NCBI RefSeq assembly: GCF_030325625.1
Contig: NZ_JACAIS010000001.1
Coordinates: forward strand, 186,001 to 250,000
Length of the DNA: 64,000 bases
Reading direction: 5' to 3'
From: Sphingobacterium sp. N143
GTDB taxonomy: Bacteria; Bacteroidota; Bacteroidia; Sphingobacteriales; Sphingobacteriaceae
The notes beneath the pieces were generated by a model that worked only from the letters and a program-made list of their open reading frames with translations, was not told the DNA's origin and searched no databases. The position numbers and the translations under genes are program-made. Of the stretch, positions 18,001-27,662 are shown piece after piece (the stretch's first letter is position 1; each line of letters begins with the position of its first letter).

Positions 18001-18336
18001 ATGGGAGATTTTGAAAACAAAGAGCGTGAAGAAGTTTTTTCAAAAAAGGTGAGAGCAGGCAAGCGTACTTATTTTTTTGATGTAAAAGCAACTCGATCGA
18101 ACGATTACTACATTACTATCACAGAAAGCAAGAAGCGCTTTGAGGATGGCCAGTTTATTAAGCATAAGATTTTCTTATACAAAGAAGATTTTGAGAAGTT
18201 TGCTGAGGGTTTGACAGATGTGGTTAATTACATTAAGTCCAATCAAGAAGTAATCGAAAAGCGTTATGAGCCTAATTTTGACGATGCTTATGCTGAGGAA
18301 GCTAGCAGTCGTTCAAAAGACGATTTTTCGTTCTAA
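18001..18336 (+). CDS. PUR-family DNA/RNA-binding protein (DUF3276)
   Basis: A 111-residue small nucleic-acid-binding protein of the PUR-alpha-like family (DUF3276). The whip-type fold is read from KVRAGKRTYFFDVKATRSNDYYITITESK and the later HKIFLYKEDFEKF block, about residues 18-80, followed by an acidic, disordered tail. Borrelia and Bacteroidota homologues bind single-stranded and double-stranded nucleic acid; the regulatory role here is unknown. It stands alone and is followed by a good terminator. Confidence 0.9.
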   Translation: MGDFENKEREEVFSKKVRAGKRTYFFDVKATRSNDYYITITESKKRFEDGQFIKHKIFLYKEDFEKFAEGLTDVVNYIKSNQEVIEKRYEPNFDDAYAEEASSRSKDDFSF

Positions 18337-18373
18337 TGCTAAATGGAATGAAATATCAATGAAAAAAAGAAAT

Positions 18374-18397
18374 AAAGCCACATCAGTGGCTTTTTTT
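18374..18397 (+). terminator. Terminator after the PUR-family gene
   Basis: AAAGCCAC / GTGGCTTT with a four-base loop followed by T7. Confidence 0.9.
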
Positions 18398-18436
18398 ATG
18401 TAGTCTATTTCCTAGTCTGAAGGAACTGTAGCGGCC

Positions 18437-19264
18437 TTATAAACTAGTCAAAAAATCATTCAAGACAGCATTGAACTTGTCCGGTTCTTCAAGATTGGGT
18501 AAATGTCCGGACTCCTCAAATTCCATGAACCTTACATCGGGAATATTTTCGATCAGCACATTGGTTTGCTCCTCGCTCATCAGTTTGTCGTGTTTCCCTT
18601 TAATGACCAGTGTTGGGATAATAATCGTCTTTAAAGAATGGGTCGTATCTGTACGGGAAGCCAGCGCCAGCTGTGTGGCACATATGCTGGAAAGTTCATT
18701 TCTGCGAATACAGCTCTTGATAAGTTCAACGGCTTCTGGATTTTCCTGGATCGTTTTTTCATAAAATACATTTTGCGTAAAACCGATTGCGAATGGTCTT
18801 CGTCCATATTTAAGTAGGGCCTGTATGGAATCAAACCGCTTTTGCTTGCCTGTATTGTCGTCAGCAAGCGAGTTTGTATCACATAAAACGAGCCCCAGAA
18901 GTTGTTGACCGATCAATTCATAAGTGCGTAGTGCGATATATCCCCCCATTGAAATTCCACATAAAACGACATGGTTTAAGTCCAGTTTACGAATAAACTC
19001 AACAAGATCTTTTGCAAATACATCAACAGAGAAAAAACCATGTCCATTGGTGGTCAGGCCATGCCCCCGAACGTCGATGGCAATACCGGTATAATCTTCA
19101 TTAAGTTCCAAAAGCTGTTGTTTCCAGGTGTTCTTATTGAATGGAAATCCGTGGATAAATAGGATGGTTTTAGATGCAGGATATGATTTGCTGGGGCGGA
19201 TATAATAGGAGATACTGATATCTCCAATGCGGATTTTGCTGAGTTTTAAATCTCTTTTGCTCAT
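18437..19264 (-). CDS. Alpha/beta hydrolase
   Basis: A 275-residue alpha/beta hydrolase. The oxyanion region is FIHGFPFNKNTW, the nucleophile elbow is GISMGG (Ser near residue 100), the acid is D in IKGKHDKL and the catalytic histidine is in EESGHLPNLE. This triad supports an active esterase, lactonase or C-C hydrolase; the substrate is unknown. I chose ATG 19264 (MSKRDLKLSK) over the start four codons upstream. There is no signal peptide, so it is cytosolic. It is monocistronic and diverges from the tRNA cluster. Confidence 0.88.
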   Translation of the reverse strand: MSKRDLKLSKIRIGDISISYYIRPSKSYPASKTILFIHGFPFNKNTWKQQLLELNEDYTGIAIDVRGHGLTTNGHGFFSVDVFAKDLVEFIRKLDLNHVVLCGISMGGYIALRTYELIGQQLLGLVLCDTNSLADDNTGKQKRFDSIQALLKYGRRPFAIGFTQNVFYEKTIQENPEAVELIKSCIRRNELSSICATQLALASRTDTTHSLKTIIIPTLVIKGKHDKLMSEEQTNVLIENIPDVRFMEFEESGHLPNLEEPDKFNAVLNDFLTSL

Positions 19265-19375
19265 GAATAATAACATTTGTCAGTGTCTGAAAAAAAAAGT
19301 TGATGTTTTAAATATAATATTATCAACGAGATAAATAAAATCTTGTTTTATAAAGTTTAAAAAACAGAAAAAATG

Positions 19376-19406
19376 TTTGTTAAATTGATAAATATACCGA
19401 TATTTG
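19376..19406 (+). promoter_or_regulatory. Promoter of the first two tRNA-Arg genes
   Basis: TTTG (19376-19379), a 19-base spacer, and GATATTTG (19399-19406), one mismatch from TAnnTTTG. The downstream GCGTCACCAAAACA is repeated after the promoter of the third tRNA. Confidence 0.75.
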
Positions 19407-19450
19407 CGTCACCAAAACAGAAAGGCACATGGCTTGGTTTTGGCTGCCCA

Positions 19451-19524
19451 GCGCTCATAGCTTAATTGGATAGAGCACCTGACTACGGATCAGGAGGTTA
19501 GGGGTTCGACTCCCTTTGAGCGCA
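19451..19524 (+). tRNA. tRNA-Arg (anticodon ACG), copy 1
   Basis: A 74-base cloverleaf. Acceptor GCGCTCA pairs with TGAGCGC, the anticodon stem is CCTGA/TCAGG around the loop CTACGGA (anticodon ACG, read as ICG), and the T-arm carries GGTTCGACTCC. CCA is not encoded: the bases after the discriminator A are CAA. Confidence 0.97.
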
Positions 19525-19553
19525 CAATATCAAATTCTATTTGAGTGTTTAAA

Positions 19554-19627
19554 GCACTCCTAGCTCAATTGGATAGAGCATCTGACTACGGATCAGAAGG
19601 TTAGGGGTTCGACTCCCTTGGAGTGCA
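19554..19627 (+). tRNA. tRNA-Arg (anticodon ACG), copy 2
   Basis: Acceptor GCACTCC pairs with GGAGTGC, anticodon stem TCTGA/TCAGA around CTACGGA. Only 29 bases separate it from copy 1 with no promoter between, so they are co-transcribed and end at the terminator starting 19632. CCA is not encoded. Confidence 0.97.
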
Positions 19628-19631
19628 CAAG

Positions 19632-19660
19632 AAAGCCAGTCATTTTGATTGGCTTTTTTT
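19632..19660 (+). terminator. Terminator after the first tRNA pair
   Basis: AAAGCCAGTCA / TGATTGGCTTT, 11 bp with one G-U pair, followed by T7. Confidence 0.9.
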
Positions 19661-19714
19661 ACAAGAAGATTGCCCAGTTTGCTGCGGTAGGGAGAAGGTC
19701 TTTTTGAAAAAAAA

Positions 19715-19745
19715 TTTGTAAAAAAACGAATTCTGACTATATTTG
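19715..19745 (+). promoter_or_regulatory. Promoter of the third tRNA-Arg gene
   Basis: TTTG (19715-19718), a 19-base spacer and TATATTTG (19738-19745): a full Bacteroidota consensus. The next bases GCGTCACCAAAACA repeat those after the first tRNA promoter. Confidence 0.85.
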
Positions 19746-19791
19746 CGTCACCAAAACAAATGGGACAGAGTTCTAAACGTAATGGTTTACT

Positions 19792-19865
19792 GCGCTCCTA
19801 GCTCAATTGGATAGAGCATCTGACTACGGATCAGAAGGTTAGGGGTTCGACTCCCTTGGAGCGCA
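19792..19865 (+). tRNA. tRNA-Arg (anticodon ACG), copy 3
   Basis: Acceptor GCGCTCC pairs with GGAGCGC; the rest matches copy 2 from the D-arm through the T-arm. It has its own promoter and terminator. CCA is not encoded. Confidence 0.97.
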
Positions 19866-19871
19866 CGACTG

Positions 19872-19910
19872 AAAAGCCTAGTCATCATCTGTGATTAGGC
19901 TTTTATTTTT
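19872..19910 (+). terminator. Terminator after the third tRNA-Arg
   Basis: AAAAGCCTAGTCA / TGATTAGGCTTTT around a seven-base loop (one mismatch) with further T residues downstream. Confidence 0.88.
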
Positions 19911-19939
19911 TAACTCGTTTTAATTTCTTAAATAAAACT

Positions 19940-20509
19940 ATGCTAAACCTTGTAATATTTGGCCCTCCGGGCGCAGGTAAGGGAACCCAATCTGCAAAGC
20001 TTATTGAAAAATATCAATTGGTTCATATTTCAACAGGTGATATTTTTAGAGCACATATTAAAGGTCAAACGCCACTTGGTCAACAAGTAAGCCAGATTAT
20101 TGCTGAGGGAAATTTAGTGCCAGATTCGATTACAATTGCCATGCTGGAAGAGGAAGTGAAAAAGAATCCCGATGCGAAAGGATTTATTTTTGATGGATTT
20201 CCTCGTACCGTTGCTCAAGCTGAGGCATTGGATGCGTTCTTAAAAGGTATTAATACCTCCATCTCTGTTGTAATCGCACTGGATGTGAATGAGGACGAAT
20301 TGAAAGAACGTATCGCTAAACGTAAAGAAATCTCTGGCCGTTCGGATGATGATGCGGATAAATTGGTGAAACGTATTGATGAATACTTTACAAAGACAGT
20401 GCATGTGTTGCCTTATTACGAAGCACAAGGTAAGTTGTCTAAGGTTGATGGTATCGGTGAGATCGATTCAATCTTCAAAAACCTGACCGATATTATTGAT
20501 AATTATTAA
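19940..20509 (+). CDS. adk: Adenylate kinase (short form)
   Basis: Adk interconverts ATP + AMP and 2 ADP in the cytosol. P-loop GPPGAGKGTQS is at residues 8-18, the AMP-site motif DGFPRT near 84 and the FDGFPRTVAQA block are intact. At 189 residues the enzyme is the short type: the LID is only RKEISGRSDD instead of the zinc-type 38-residue insert. It is followed 36 bases later by obg on the same strand, a pairing often seen in this phylum. Confidence 0.96.
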   Translation: MLNLVIFGPPGAGKGTQSAKLIEKYQLVHISTGDIFRAHIKGQTPLGQQVSQIIAEGNLVPDSITIAMLEEEVKKNPDAKGFIFDGFPRTVAQAEALDAFLKGINTSISVVIALDVNEDELKERIAKRKEISGRSDDDADKLVKRIDEYFTKTVHVLPYYEAQGKLSKVDGIGEIDSIFKNLTDIIDNY

Positions 20510-20545
20510 TTGAATAGCGACTTTTTTAGACTGTAATATATTGTA

Positions 20546-21544
20546 ATGGCGCAAGGATCGAATTTTGTTGATTATGTGAAAGTGTGTTGTCGTTCGGGAC
20601 ATGGTGGGGCAGGTTCGGCTCATTTGCACCGTGACAAGCATACCGCTACGGGTGGTCCGGATGGTGGTGATGGTGGCCGCGGTGGTCACATCATTCTAAA
20701 AGGGACCTCTAATCTTTGGACTTTGCTCCATCTGAAATATCGTAAACATATCATCGCTTCCAATGGTGAGTCCGGTGGTAGTTCTTTGCGAACTGGTGCT
20801 ACCGGTCGTGATGAGATACTGGAGGTGCCTTTGGGCACTATCGCAAAAGATGCCGAGACCGGGGAGGTGCTATTTGATATCACAGAAGACGGCGAAACAA
20901 AAATCTTGGTTCCCGGCGGAAAAGGTGGTTTAGGTAATTGGCATTTCAAGTCACCCACCCAGCAAACACCCCGATTTTCACAGCCTGGAATGCCAGGTAA
21001 AGAGCAATGGATGGTTCTCGAACTGAAGGTGCTGGCGGATGTTGGTCTAGTAGGTTTTCCAAATGCTGGTAAATCGACCTTGTTATCCGTTGTCTCAGCC
21101 GCAAAACCCGAGATCGCCAATTACCCTTTTACAACATTGGTCCCTAACCTTGGTATGGTCAGCTACCGTGATAACCGGTCTTTTGTCATGGCAGATATCC
21201 CGGGGATAATTGAAGGTGCTTCTGAAGGGAAAGGATTAGGCTATCGTTTCTTAAGACATATTGAACGGAATTCTGTGTTATTGTTTATGGTGCCTGCTGA
21301 TACGGACCGGACAATCCGTGAAGAATATGCCATTTTATTAAATGAATTGACGGCTTATAATCCTGAACTGGCGGATAAACCCAAATTGTTGGCTATTACG
21401 AAGTCTGATATGCTAGACGAAGAGTTGGAAAAAGAAATGGAGCAAGAACTACCAGAAGCTGTACCTTATATTTTCATTTCTTCAGTGACAGGCAAGAATA
21501 TATTGCCATTGAAGGATATGATCTGGAAAGCAATAAACTCCTAA
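20546..21544 (+). CDS. obg: GTPase Obg (ribosome assembly/stress)
   Basis: Obg/CgtA binds the large ribosomal subunit and couples its assembly to GTP and ppGpp levels. The protein has the glycine-rich Obg fold (residues 1-158; [25 protein letters not shown]) and a G domain with G1 [10 protein letters not shown]3 DIPGIIEGA and G4 TKSD. At 332 residues it lacks the C-terminal OCT domain found in longer members. It is probably co-transcribed with adk; a terminator follows the stop. Confidence 0.96.
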   Translation: MAQGSNFVDYVKVCCRSGHGGAGSAHLHRDKHTATGGPDGGDGGRGGHIILKGTSNLWTLLHLKYRKHIIASNGESGGSSLRTGATGRDEILEVPLGTIAKDAETGEVLFDITEDGETKILVPGGKGGLGNWHFKSPTQQTPRFSQPGMPGKEQWMVLELKVLADVGLVGFPNAGKSTLLSVVSAAKPEIANYPFTTLVPNLGMVSYRDNRSFVMADIPGIIEGASEGKGLGYRFLRHIERNSVLLFMVPADTDRTIREEYAILLNELTAYNPELADKPKLLAITKSDMLDEELEKEMEQELPEAVPYIFISSVTGKNILPLKDMIWKAINS

Positions 21545-21563
21545 CAGTTGACAAAATAAACAG

Positions 21564-21595
21564 GAAAGGCGCTTCGGAAGAGGTGCCTTTCTTTG
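21564..21595 (+). terminator. Terminator after obg
   Basis: AAAGGCGC / GTGCCTTT with a ten-base loop and a following C-T3 stretch; the T-tract is interrupted. Confidence 0.75.
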
Positions 21596-21982
21596 TTTAT
21601 GTAGGTATCATCTTAAGCCTAATGCCAATTTTTAATCACTTTTTAGACAATAATTAGTCATTATTTATTCAGTTCACACTGAGTGATTACTGAACAAGCA
21701 CTGAACAATCACTGAACAAGCATTGTCAAAAAGCCTAATTTGACCACTGGTTGATCCTAATTTGCTGCAACTAAAAATTAAAAGAAAAAAGGATGGAGCT
21801 ACGCTAACGTAACAAAAAGATTGCTGTTATACGGCAAGAGTGCATTTTGGAAATAAGATGAGCTAAGGCGTCGCATAGTGTCCAAAAAAAAGTATGTTTT
21901 TAAGTTTTTTTTATTAATTTCAATCTATTATTTACGCACTGATAGACGAGTGGTTTTTAGTTACACGCCAAATTAAATCTAA
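21596..21982. other. Intergenic region between obg and the TM2 gene
   Basis: No protein or RNA gene is recognised. It holds a three-copy 11-base tandem repeat (21689-21721) and an A/T-rich stretch before the TM2 start. The segment 21780-21880 has higher GC and might be an unknown small RNA or a decayed gene, but I see no supporting frame or fold. Confidence 0.4.
21689..21721 (+). repeat. Three tandem copies of an 11-base repeat
   Basis: ACTGAACAAGC, ACTGAACAATC, ACTGAACAAGC follow each other without spacer; a diverged fourth copy, ACTGAGTGATT, lies directly upstream. Confidence 0.85.
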
Positions 21983-22339
21983 ATGAAAACAGAAGACGAA
22001 AAATATTGTGTAGAATGTGGCCAGGTGATTAATGTCAAGGCTGAGGTTTGCCCATTTTGTGGGGTCAGACAACCTGTATTCTATGCCAATCAGCCTTTTC
22101 AACAACAGGCTGGTAAAACTCAGGATGATCGATGGTTGCCCGCTTTATTATTTTGTTTTTTCCTTGGCCCATTTGGGGCACACCGATTCTATTTGGGGCA
22201 GATCGGTACTGCAATTATCCAATTGGTGACTTTAGGTGGCTGTGGGATATGGTGCCTGATCGACCTGATTATGATTATTGTTGGTAAGTATAAGGATGCG
22301 GATGGACAGTATATTAAAAGTCCGATAAACAATAATTAA
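21983..22339 (+). CDS. TM2-domain membrane protein with N-terminal zinc ribbon
   Basis: A 118-residue protein. The first 30 residues carry two cysteine pairs (CVECG, CPFCG) that form a zinc ribbon; residues 48-105 are the TM2 domain, two helices with the GPFGAHRFYLGQ turn and GKYKDADGQYI at the end. TM2 proteins are small inner-membrane proteins of unsettled function. Its stop codon overlaps the next start in TAATG, so the DUF2752 gene downstream is translationally coupled. Confidence 0.9.
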   Translation: MKTEDEKYCVECGQVINVKAEVCPFCGVRQPVFYANQPFQQQAGKTQDDRWLPALLFCFFLGPFGAHRFYLGQIGTAIIQLVTLGGCGIWCLIDLIMIIVGKYKDADGQYIKSPINNN

Positions 22340-22650
22340 TGACTTCCCATATACTAAAATACCTTCGTGTACATTGGATTTATTCCATGATATTGGGGTA
22401 TTTTGGTATTTCTATTTTGCTCTATCTGTTTTTGGATATACATATCTTGGTGCCTTGCCTTTGGAAAAGCATAAGCGGATACGAATGTCCGGGTTGTGGC
22501 CTGACCACGGCTTTTATGGCCTTATTGCAGTTGGACTGGCAAAGGGCCTGGGCCGCAAATCCATTGATTTATATTCTTGTGCCTGCTATTATTTTATTGA
22601 TTTTAAGGGATTTTGGACGGTTTAGAGCCGCTCAGATGATCCATCAATAA
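22339..22650 (+). CDS. DUF2752 membrane protein
   Basis: A 103-residue protein with two to three membrane helices and the DUF2752 motif CPGCGLTTAFMALLQLDWQRAWAANPL in the middle (residues about 50-76). The function of the family is unknown; the CPGCG pair suggests metal or redox chemistry at the membrane. It starts in a TAATG overlap with the TM2 gene, so the two proteins probably act together. The carA leader follows. Confidence 0.85.
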   Translation: MTSHILKYLRVHWIYSMILGYFGISILLYLFLDIHILVPCLWKSISGYECPGCGLTTAFMALLQLDWQRAWAANPLIYILVPAIILLILRDFGRFRAAQMIHQ

Positions 22651-22666
22651 AATAATTAAAAAATGT

Positions 22667-22812
22667 TTTTCACTTTTCAGGGATATCTTGTAACTTTGTC
22701 TCCCGTGAAAATTAAAGTAGAGTCTTTATTGGTAGGTGCCTTAGGAAACGGTTTGTCAATCGTGAATGATGCATTGTTAATTGATATTTTAGCCCATTTG
22801 AGGGCTTTTTTT
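22667..22812 (+). promoter_or_regulatory. Leader of carA: promoter followed by a short terminator-ended transcript
   Basis: TAACTTTG (22691-22698) is a perfect -7 box; the partial -33 TTTT lies 20 bases upstream. The predicted start is near 22703. About 90 bases later AGCCC / GGGCT (22791-22806) with T7 forms a terminator-like hairpin, 72 bases before the carA ATG. The RNA between can form TAAAG/CTTTA and TCAAT/ATTGA hairpins. It could be an attenuator or an independent small RNA. An open frame (22663-22884) runs through it and stops in TAATG with carA. Confidence 0.5.
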
Positions 22813-22883
22813 ATATCCAATGAAGAAGGCTTTAGGATTCAGCAGATCAAAAAAGATACACATTTTATAATATTACATCGATA

Positions 22884-23984
22884 ATGACCAACTACAGCAA
22901 ATTGCCTGCAATTTTAGTTTTAGAAGATGGTACAGTTTATCACGGTAAAGCCGCTGGTAAAATTGGTACGACTACTGGTGAGATCTGTTTCAATACAGGT
23001 ACAACCGGTTATCAAGAGATTTTTACAGATCCATCTTATTTTGGACAAATCATGGTAACCACCAATGCACATATTGGTAACTATGGTATTGATGAGGATG
23101 ATACCGAGTCGAATCAAATTCAGATCGCAGGATTGGTTTGTAAAAACTACAACATCAACTATAGCCGTAAAATGGCAGATGAATCTATTCAGAACTATTT
23201 TGAAGCAGGAAACTTAGTCGGTATTTCAGATGTGGATACGCGTTCTTTAGTGAGACATATTCGTGATAAAGGAGCGATGAATGCTATAATTTCTTCAGAA
23301 ACACTTGATGTGGAGGAGTTAAAAAATCAACTGGCAAAAGTCCCTTCAATGGACGGTCTTGAACTGTCTTCGAAAGTAACGACGTCAGAACCCTATTTCT
23401 TTGGTAATGAAAATGCTTCATTACGTGTTGCGGTATTGGATCTGGGGATCAAGAAAAACATCCTGCGTAATTTTGAAGCACGCGATGTCTATACAAAAGT
23501 GTTCCCGGCAAAGACTACATTTGAGGAAATGGAAAAATGGAATCCAGACGGTTACTTTATTTCGAATGGCCCTGGTGATCCTGCGCCAATGGACTATGCT
23601 GTTGAAACCGTAAAATCTATTTTGAATGCACAAAAGCCAATGTTTGGTATATGTCTGGGACATCAGATCTTAGCTTTGGCAAATGGTATTCGTACCAGTA
23701 AGATGCATAATGGGCACCGTGGTATCAATCACCCCGTTAAGAACATCATTGCCAACCGATGTGAAATTACCTCCCAAAATCATGGTTTTGGAGTTGTTGC
23801 AGACGATATCCGAAATTCAGAAAATGTGGAAGTAACCCACGTCAATCTGAACGATCAATCGATCGAGGGAATCCGTATCAAAGGAAAGAAAGCGTTCTCG
23901 GTACAATATCACCCAGAGTCTTCACCTGGTCCACATGATTCCCGTTACCTGTTTGATGATTTTATTGCCATGATTAAAAACTAA
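22884..23984 (+). CDS. carA: Carbamoyl-phosphate synthase, small (glutaminase) subunit
   Basis: CarA releases ammonia from glutamine and passes it to the CarB subunit for carbamoyl phosphate, the precursor of pyrimidines and arginine. The N-terminal CPSase_sm domain (AILVLEDGTVYHG, GEICFNTGTTGYQEI) is followed by the class I amidotransferase domain with the nucleophile C256 in FGICLGHQ and H/E in QYHPESSPGPHD near 342. Length 366 is normal. carB is not in the window. It has a candidate attenuated leader upstream and a strong terminator downstream. Confidence 0.96.
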   Translation: MTNYSKLPAILVLEDGTVYHGKAAGKIGTTTGEICFNTGTTGYQEIFTDPSYFGQIMVTTNAHIGNYGIDEDDTESNQIQIAGLVCKNYNINYSRKMADESIQNYFEAGNLVGISDVDTRSLVRHIRDKGAMNAIISSETLDVEELKNQLAKVPSMDGLELSSKVTTSEPYFFGNENASLRVAVLDLGIKKNILRNFEARDVYTKVFPAKTTFEEMEKWNPDGYFISNGPGDPAPMDYAVETVKSILNAQKPMFGICLGHQILALANGIRTSKMHNGHRGINHPVKNIIANRCEITSQNHGFGVVADDIRNSENVEVTHVNLNDQSIEGIRIKGKKAFSVQYHPESSPGPHDSRYLFDDFIAMIKN

Positions 23985-24000
23985 GTACAGTCATAACGAT

Positions 24001-24031
24001 AAAAAAACCTCCACTCAATGGAGGTTTTTTT
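24001..24031. terminator. Terminator after carA
   Basis: A7-CCTCCA / TGGAGG-T7, 13 bp with a five-base loop. Confidence 0.93.
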
Positions 24032-24108
24032 ATCGTAGGTATAGTAACAATTATTTATATCGGGTATATTTTATTCATAATAAATGACGATATAAATACA
24101 TTTTTTGT

Positions 24109-24116
24109 TATATTTG
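24109..24116 (+). promoter_or_regulatory. -7 promoter box of eno
   Basis: TATATTTG, a perfect TAnnTTTG match 78 bases before the eno ATG, gives a leader of about 74 nt. A -33 TTG is not seen. Confidence 0.5.
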
Positions 24117-24182
24117 ATTGTGAAATATGGCTGTAGATAAGAGTGTGTCTTATTTACACTAAGTAATGAAAATAAATTATAG

Positions 24183-25490
<1,308 letters not shown>

Positions 25491-25510
25491 GCTGCGGATT
25501 ACAGCAAATG

Positions 25511-25542
25511 AAAAAGGTCGAAGTTTATACTTCGACCTTTTT
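25511..25542. terminator. Terminator after eno
   Basis: A5-GGTCGAAG / CTTCGACC-T5 with a six-base loop, between convergent eno and DUF72 genes. Confidence 0.93.
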
Positions 25543-25575
25543 TATGTTGTCAATATATCCAGATGATTCCCAGTA

Positions 25576-26466
25576 TTAAAATAAGCTGTTTTGGCTTCCA
25601 TTTTTATTGGGATACTTTAAATTCAGGCCAAACGTAGCGTTCATTTTTTTGATAAAATGAGCCGCAAGTAAAGGTGATTCAACCTCGATATTTTGATGGA
25701 TAAAGAAATATAATTTCTGTAGCCCATTGTCACGCCAAAGCTTTAACAGGTCGATCCACTGATCCAGGCGCTCATAATCCGAAGGATGGTTGGCTCCCAC
25801 ATAACGAACAAAAGCGATGGGGCTGGTCAAACGCATGTGGAGCATATCCCTTCTGCCGGCCGTGTCAACCAGTACATTGGTAACTTGGGTTTCTTCCAGC
25901 AACGCATAGAGCTCTTTCGTTACCTCCGGTTTCGAAAACCAGTCGCGGTTTCTTACCTCCAAGGCTAGTGGGACCTCTTTTGGCCAGTCATGCAAAAATA
26001 ATTTCAAGCGGGCCATATCCTTGGGACTGTAGTTGTCGTGCATCTGCAGAAAAACCATGCCTAGTTTTTCGTCAAATCGGCGGATGGCATCCGTAAATAA
26101 TTTTACCTTATCTGCCGTGTTGAGCAACCTGCTGAAATGGCTGATCGACTGTGGGACTTTTGGGAAAAACTTGAAATCATCCGGAGTCTTTTTCTTCCAG
26201 GTTTCTACTTGTTCCAAGCTCGGGGAATTGTAGAAGGTTGCATTCAGTTCGATGCTGTTGAATTGAGTGGAATAGTATACCAGCTCATCTTTCGTCCCCC
26301 TGGGATAGAAGCCTTTTAAATCCTGTTTATTCCACTTAGCACAGCCCACATATACTTCGAAGGGCTGATTATTTTTGAAATGTTGTAGTAACCCTAATGT
26401 TTCAGCTGCTGTGGGGGGAAGGGTAAAGTCAATTTCTTCGGGATGGTCTACTTGGCCAAATTTCAT
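25576..26466 (-). CDS. DUF72 family protein
   Basis: A 296-residue protein of the DUF72 TIM-barrel family. Marks are the N-terminal VGCAKWNKQDLKGFYP, the FNSIELNATFYNSP motif and the KFFPKVPQSISH block; the RYVGANH segment lies in the C-terminal half. The enzymatic role of the family is not established. It begins one base after the MFS gene ends, and that gene is four bases after the YceH gene, so the three appear to form one minus-strand operon. Confidence 0.9.
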   Translation of the reverse strand: MKFGQVDHPEEIDFTLPPTAAETLGLLQHFKNNQPFEVYVGCAKWNKQDLKGFYPRGTKDELVYYSTQFNSIELNATFYNSPSLEQVETWKKKTPDDFKFFPKVPQSISHFSRLLNTADKVKLFTDAIRRFDEKLGMVFLQMHDNYSPKDMARLKLFLHDWPKEVPLALEVRNRDWFSKPEVTKELYALLEETQVTNVLVDTAGRRDMLHMRLTSPIAFVRYVGANHPSDYERLDQWIDLLKLWRDNGLQKLYFFIHQNIEVESPLLAAHFIKKMNATFGLNLKYPNKNGSQNSLF

Positions 26467-26467
26467 A

Positions 26468-27658
26468 TCATTTCTTTCTTAATTTATGATCAAATAACAG
26501 ATGTGACAACAAAGCCAATAGTGTATAGCCGGTACCTACGGCGATCACACCAGGCCATTGGAAATGCTGCCACGCTTGAGCCGCAAAAAAAGTGCCTGTT
26601 GAGCCCCCAATAAAATAACTGACCATATATACCGTGTTTAAGCGATTGTTGGCACCCAGATTTAAAGCGTAAAAATCACTTTGGTTCAAGATATGCATGG
26701 ACTGCAGCCCCAGGTCAATCAGGATGACGCCCAGAATCAGTCCCCAATAATAATTGCCGAAAATGGCGAACAGGAACCAGCTCAGCAGTATCAATAAGAT
26801 GGCGTATAAGATGATTTTTGCTTTGTTTATGTAAACGGTCATTCTATTGACGAAAGCTGCTGCCAAAGCGCCGCAGGCACCGACAAGGCCAAATGCCCCG
26901 GCTGTGGCTGCACCAGCGAAAAAAGGAGGACCTTCAAGGTGAAATACCAGCGTCGTGAAAAATGCTGAAAAAGCTCCAAATCCCATGGCGCCACGAAATG
27001 AGGCCAGTTGAAGTACGGGCTGGCTTTTAGCAAAGTTCCATACAGATCGCATGAGCTGTTGGTAGGTACCTTTAAAGTTAGGTAGGACTTCCGGGAGTTT
27101 CACTGCAATGGCAATTGCTGTGACAAGCATAATTGCTGTTGCGATCCAATACATCTCACGCCAACCCAAGTAAGAGCCCACAAATCCACTGACTACCCTG
27201 GAAAGTAATATTCCTATCAACAGTCCTGACATCACCATGCCGATGGCTGATCCTTGTTTTTCTTTTGAGGCCAGCTCAGCAGCCATGGGCACGAAAATCT
27301 GGGGAATAACAGAGGTGAACCCAATCAAAAAACTGAAGATCAGGATAGCCGTAATGGAAGTAGACAAAGCCATTCCTGCCAAAGAAAGAATAATGAATAC
27401 GAAATCGATCAGAATCATACTCTTCCTGCTAAACATGTCGCCCAAAGGAACGATCAGCAGCAATCCACAGGCATATCCGATTTGGGTCAGCATGGCTGAA
27501 TTGCTGACGGTAGCTTCATCTACATCGAGATCTTTGGCAATTAGGCCAAGCAGGGGTTGGTTGTAATAATTATTGGCGACGACCAAGCCCGTTGCGATGG
27601 TCATGAGCCACAATGTGGCATTGGATAATCTGTTTTCTGAACCTGTTGTTTGAATCAT
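26468..27658 (-). CDS. MFS transporter (putative exporter)
   Basis: A 396-residue inner-membrane protein with 12 predicted helices. The MFS loop 2-3 motif is GDMFSRKS near residue 72, and the N-terminal VANNYYNQPLLGLIAKDL is typical of the YdhP/AraJ-like drug and sugar efflux branch (DHA1 type). The substrate cannot be predicted. It sits between the YceH gene (four bases upstream) and DUF72 gene (one base downstream) and is probably co-translated with them. Confidence 0.9.
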   Translation of the reverse strand: MIQTTGSENRLSNATLWLMTIATGLVVANNYYNQPLLGLIAKDLDVDEATVSNSAMLTQIGYACGLLLIVPLGDMFSRKSMILIDFVFIILSLAGMALSTSITAILIFSFLIGFTSVIPQIFVPMAAELASKEKQGSAIGMVMSGLLIGILLSRVVSGFVGSYLGWREMYWIATAIMLVTAIAIAVKLPEVLPNFKGTYQQLMRSVWNFAKSQPVLQLASFRGAMGFGAFSAFFTTLVFHLEGPPFFAGAATAGAFGLVGACGALAAAFVNRMTVYINKAKIILYAILLILLSWFLFAIFGNYYWGLILGVILIDLGLQSMHILNQSDFYALNLGANNRLNTVYMVSYFIGGSTGTFFAAQAWQHFQWPGVIAVGTGYTLLALLSHLLFDHKLRKK

Positions 27659-27662
27659 ATAA

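Noticed and set aside
20686..21120. A 144-codon frame antisense to obg
   Set aside because: Shadow of the Gly-rich Obg domain; composition is the complement of GGT/GGC codons.
22663..22884. A 73-residue protein gene between DUF2752 and carA
   Set aside because: Its ATG lies upstream of the predicted transcription start, it spans a terminator-like hairpin, and the composition is not protein-like. Kept only as part of the carA leader finding.
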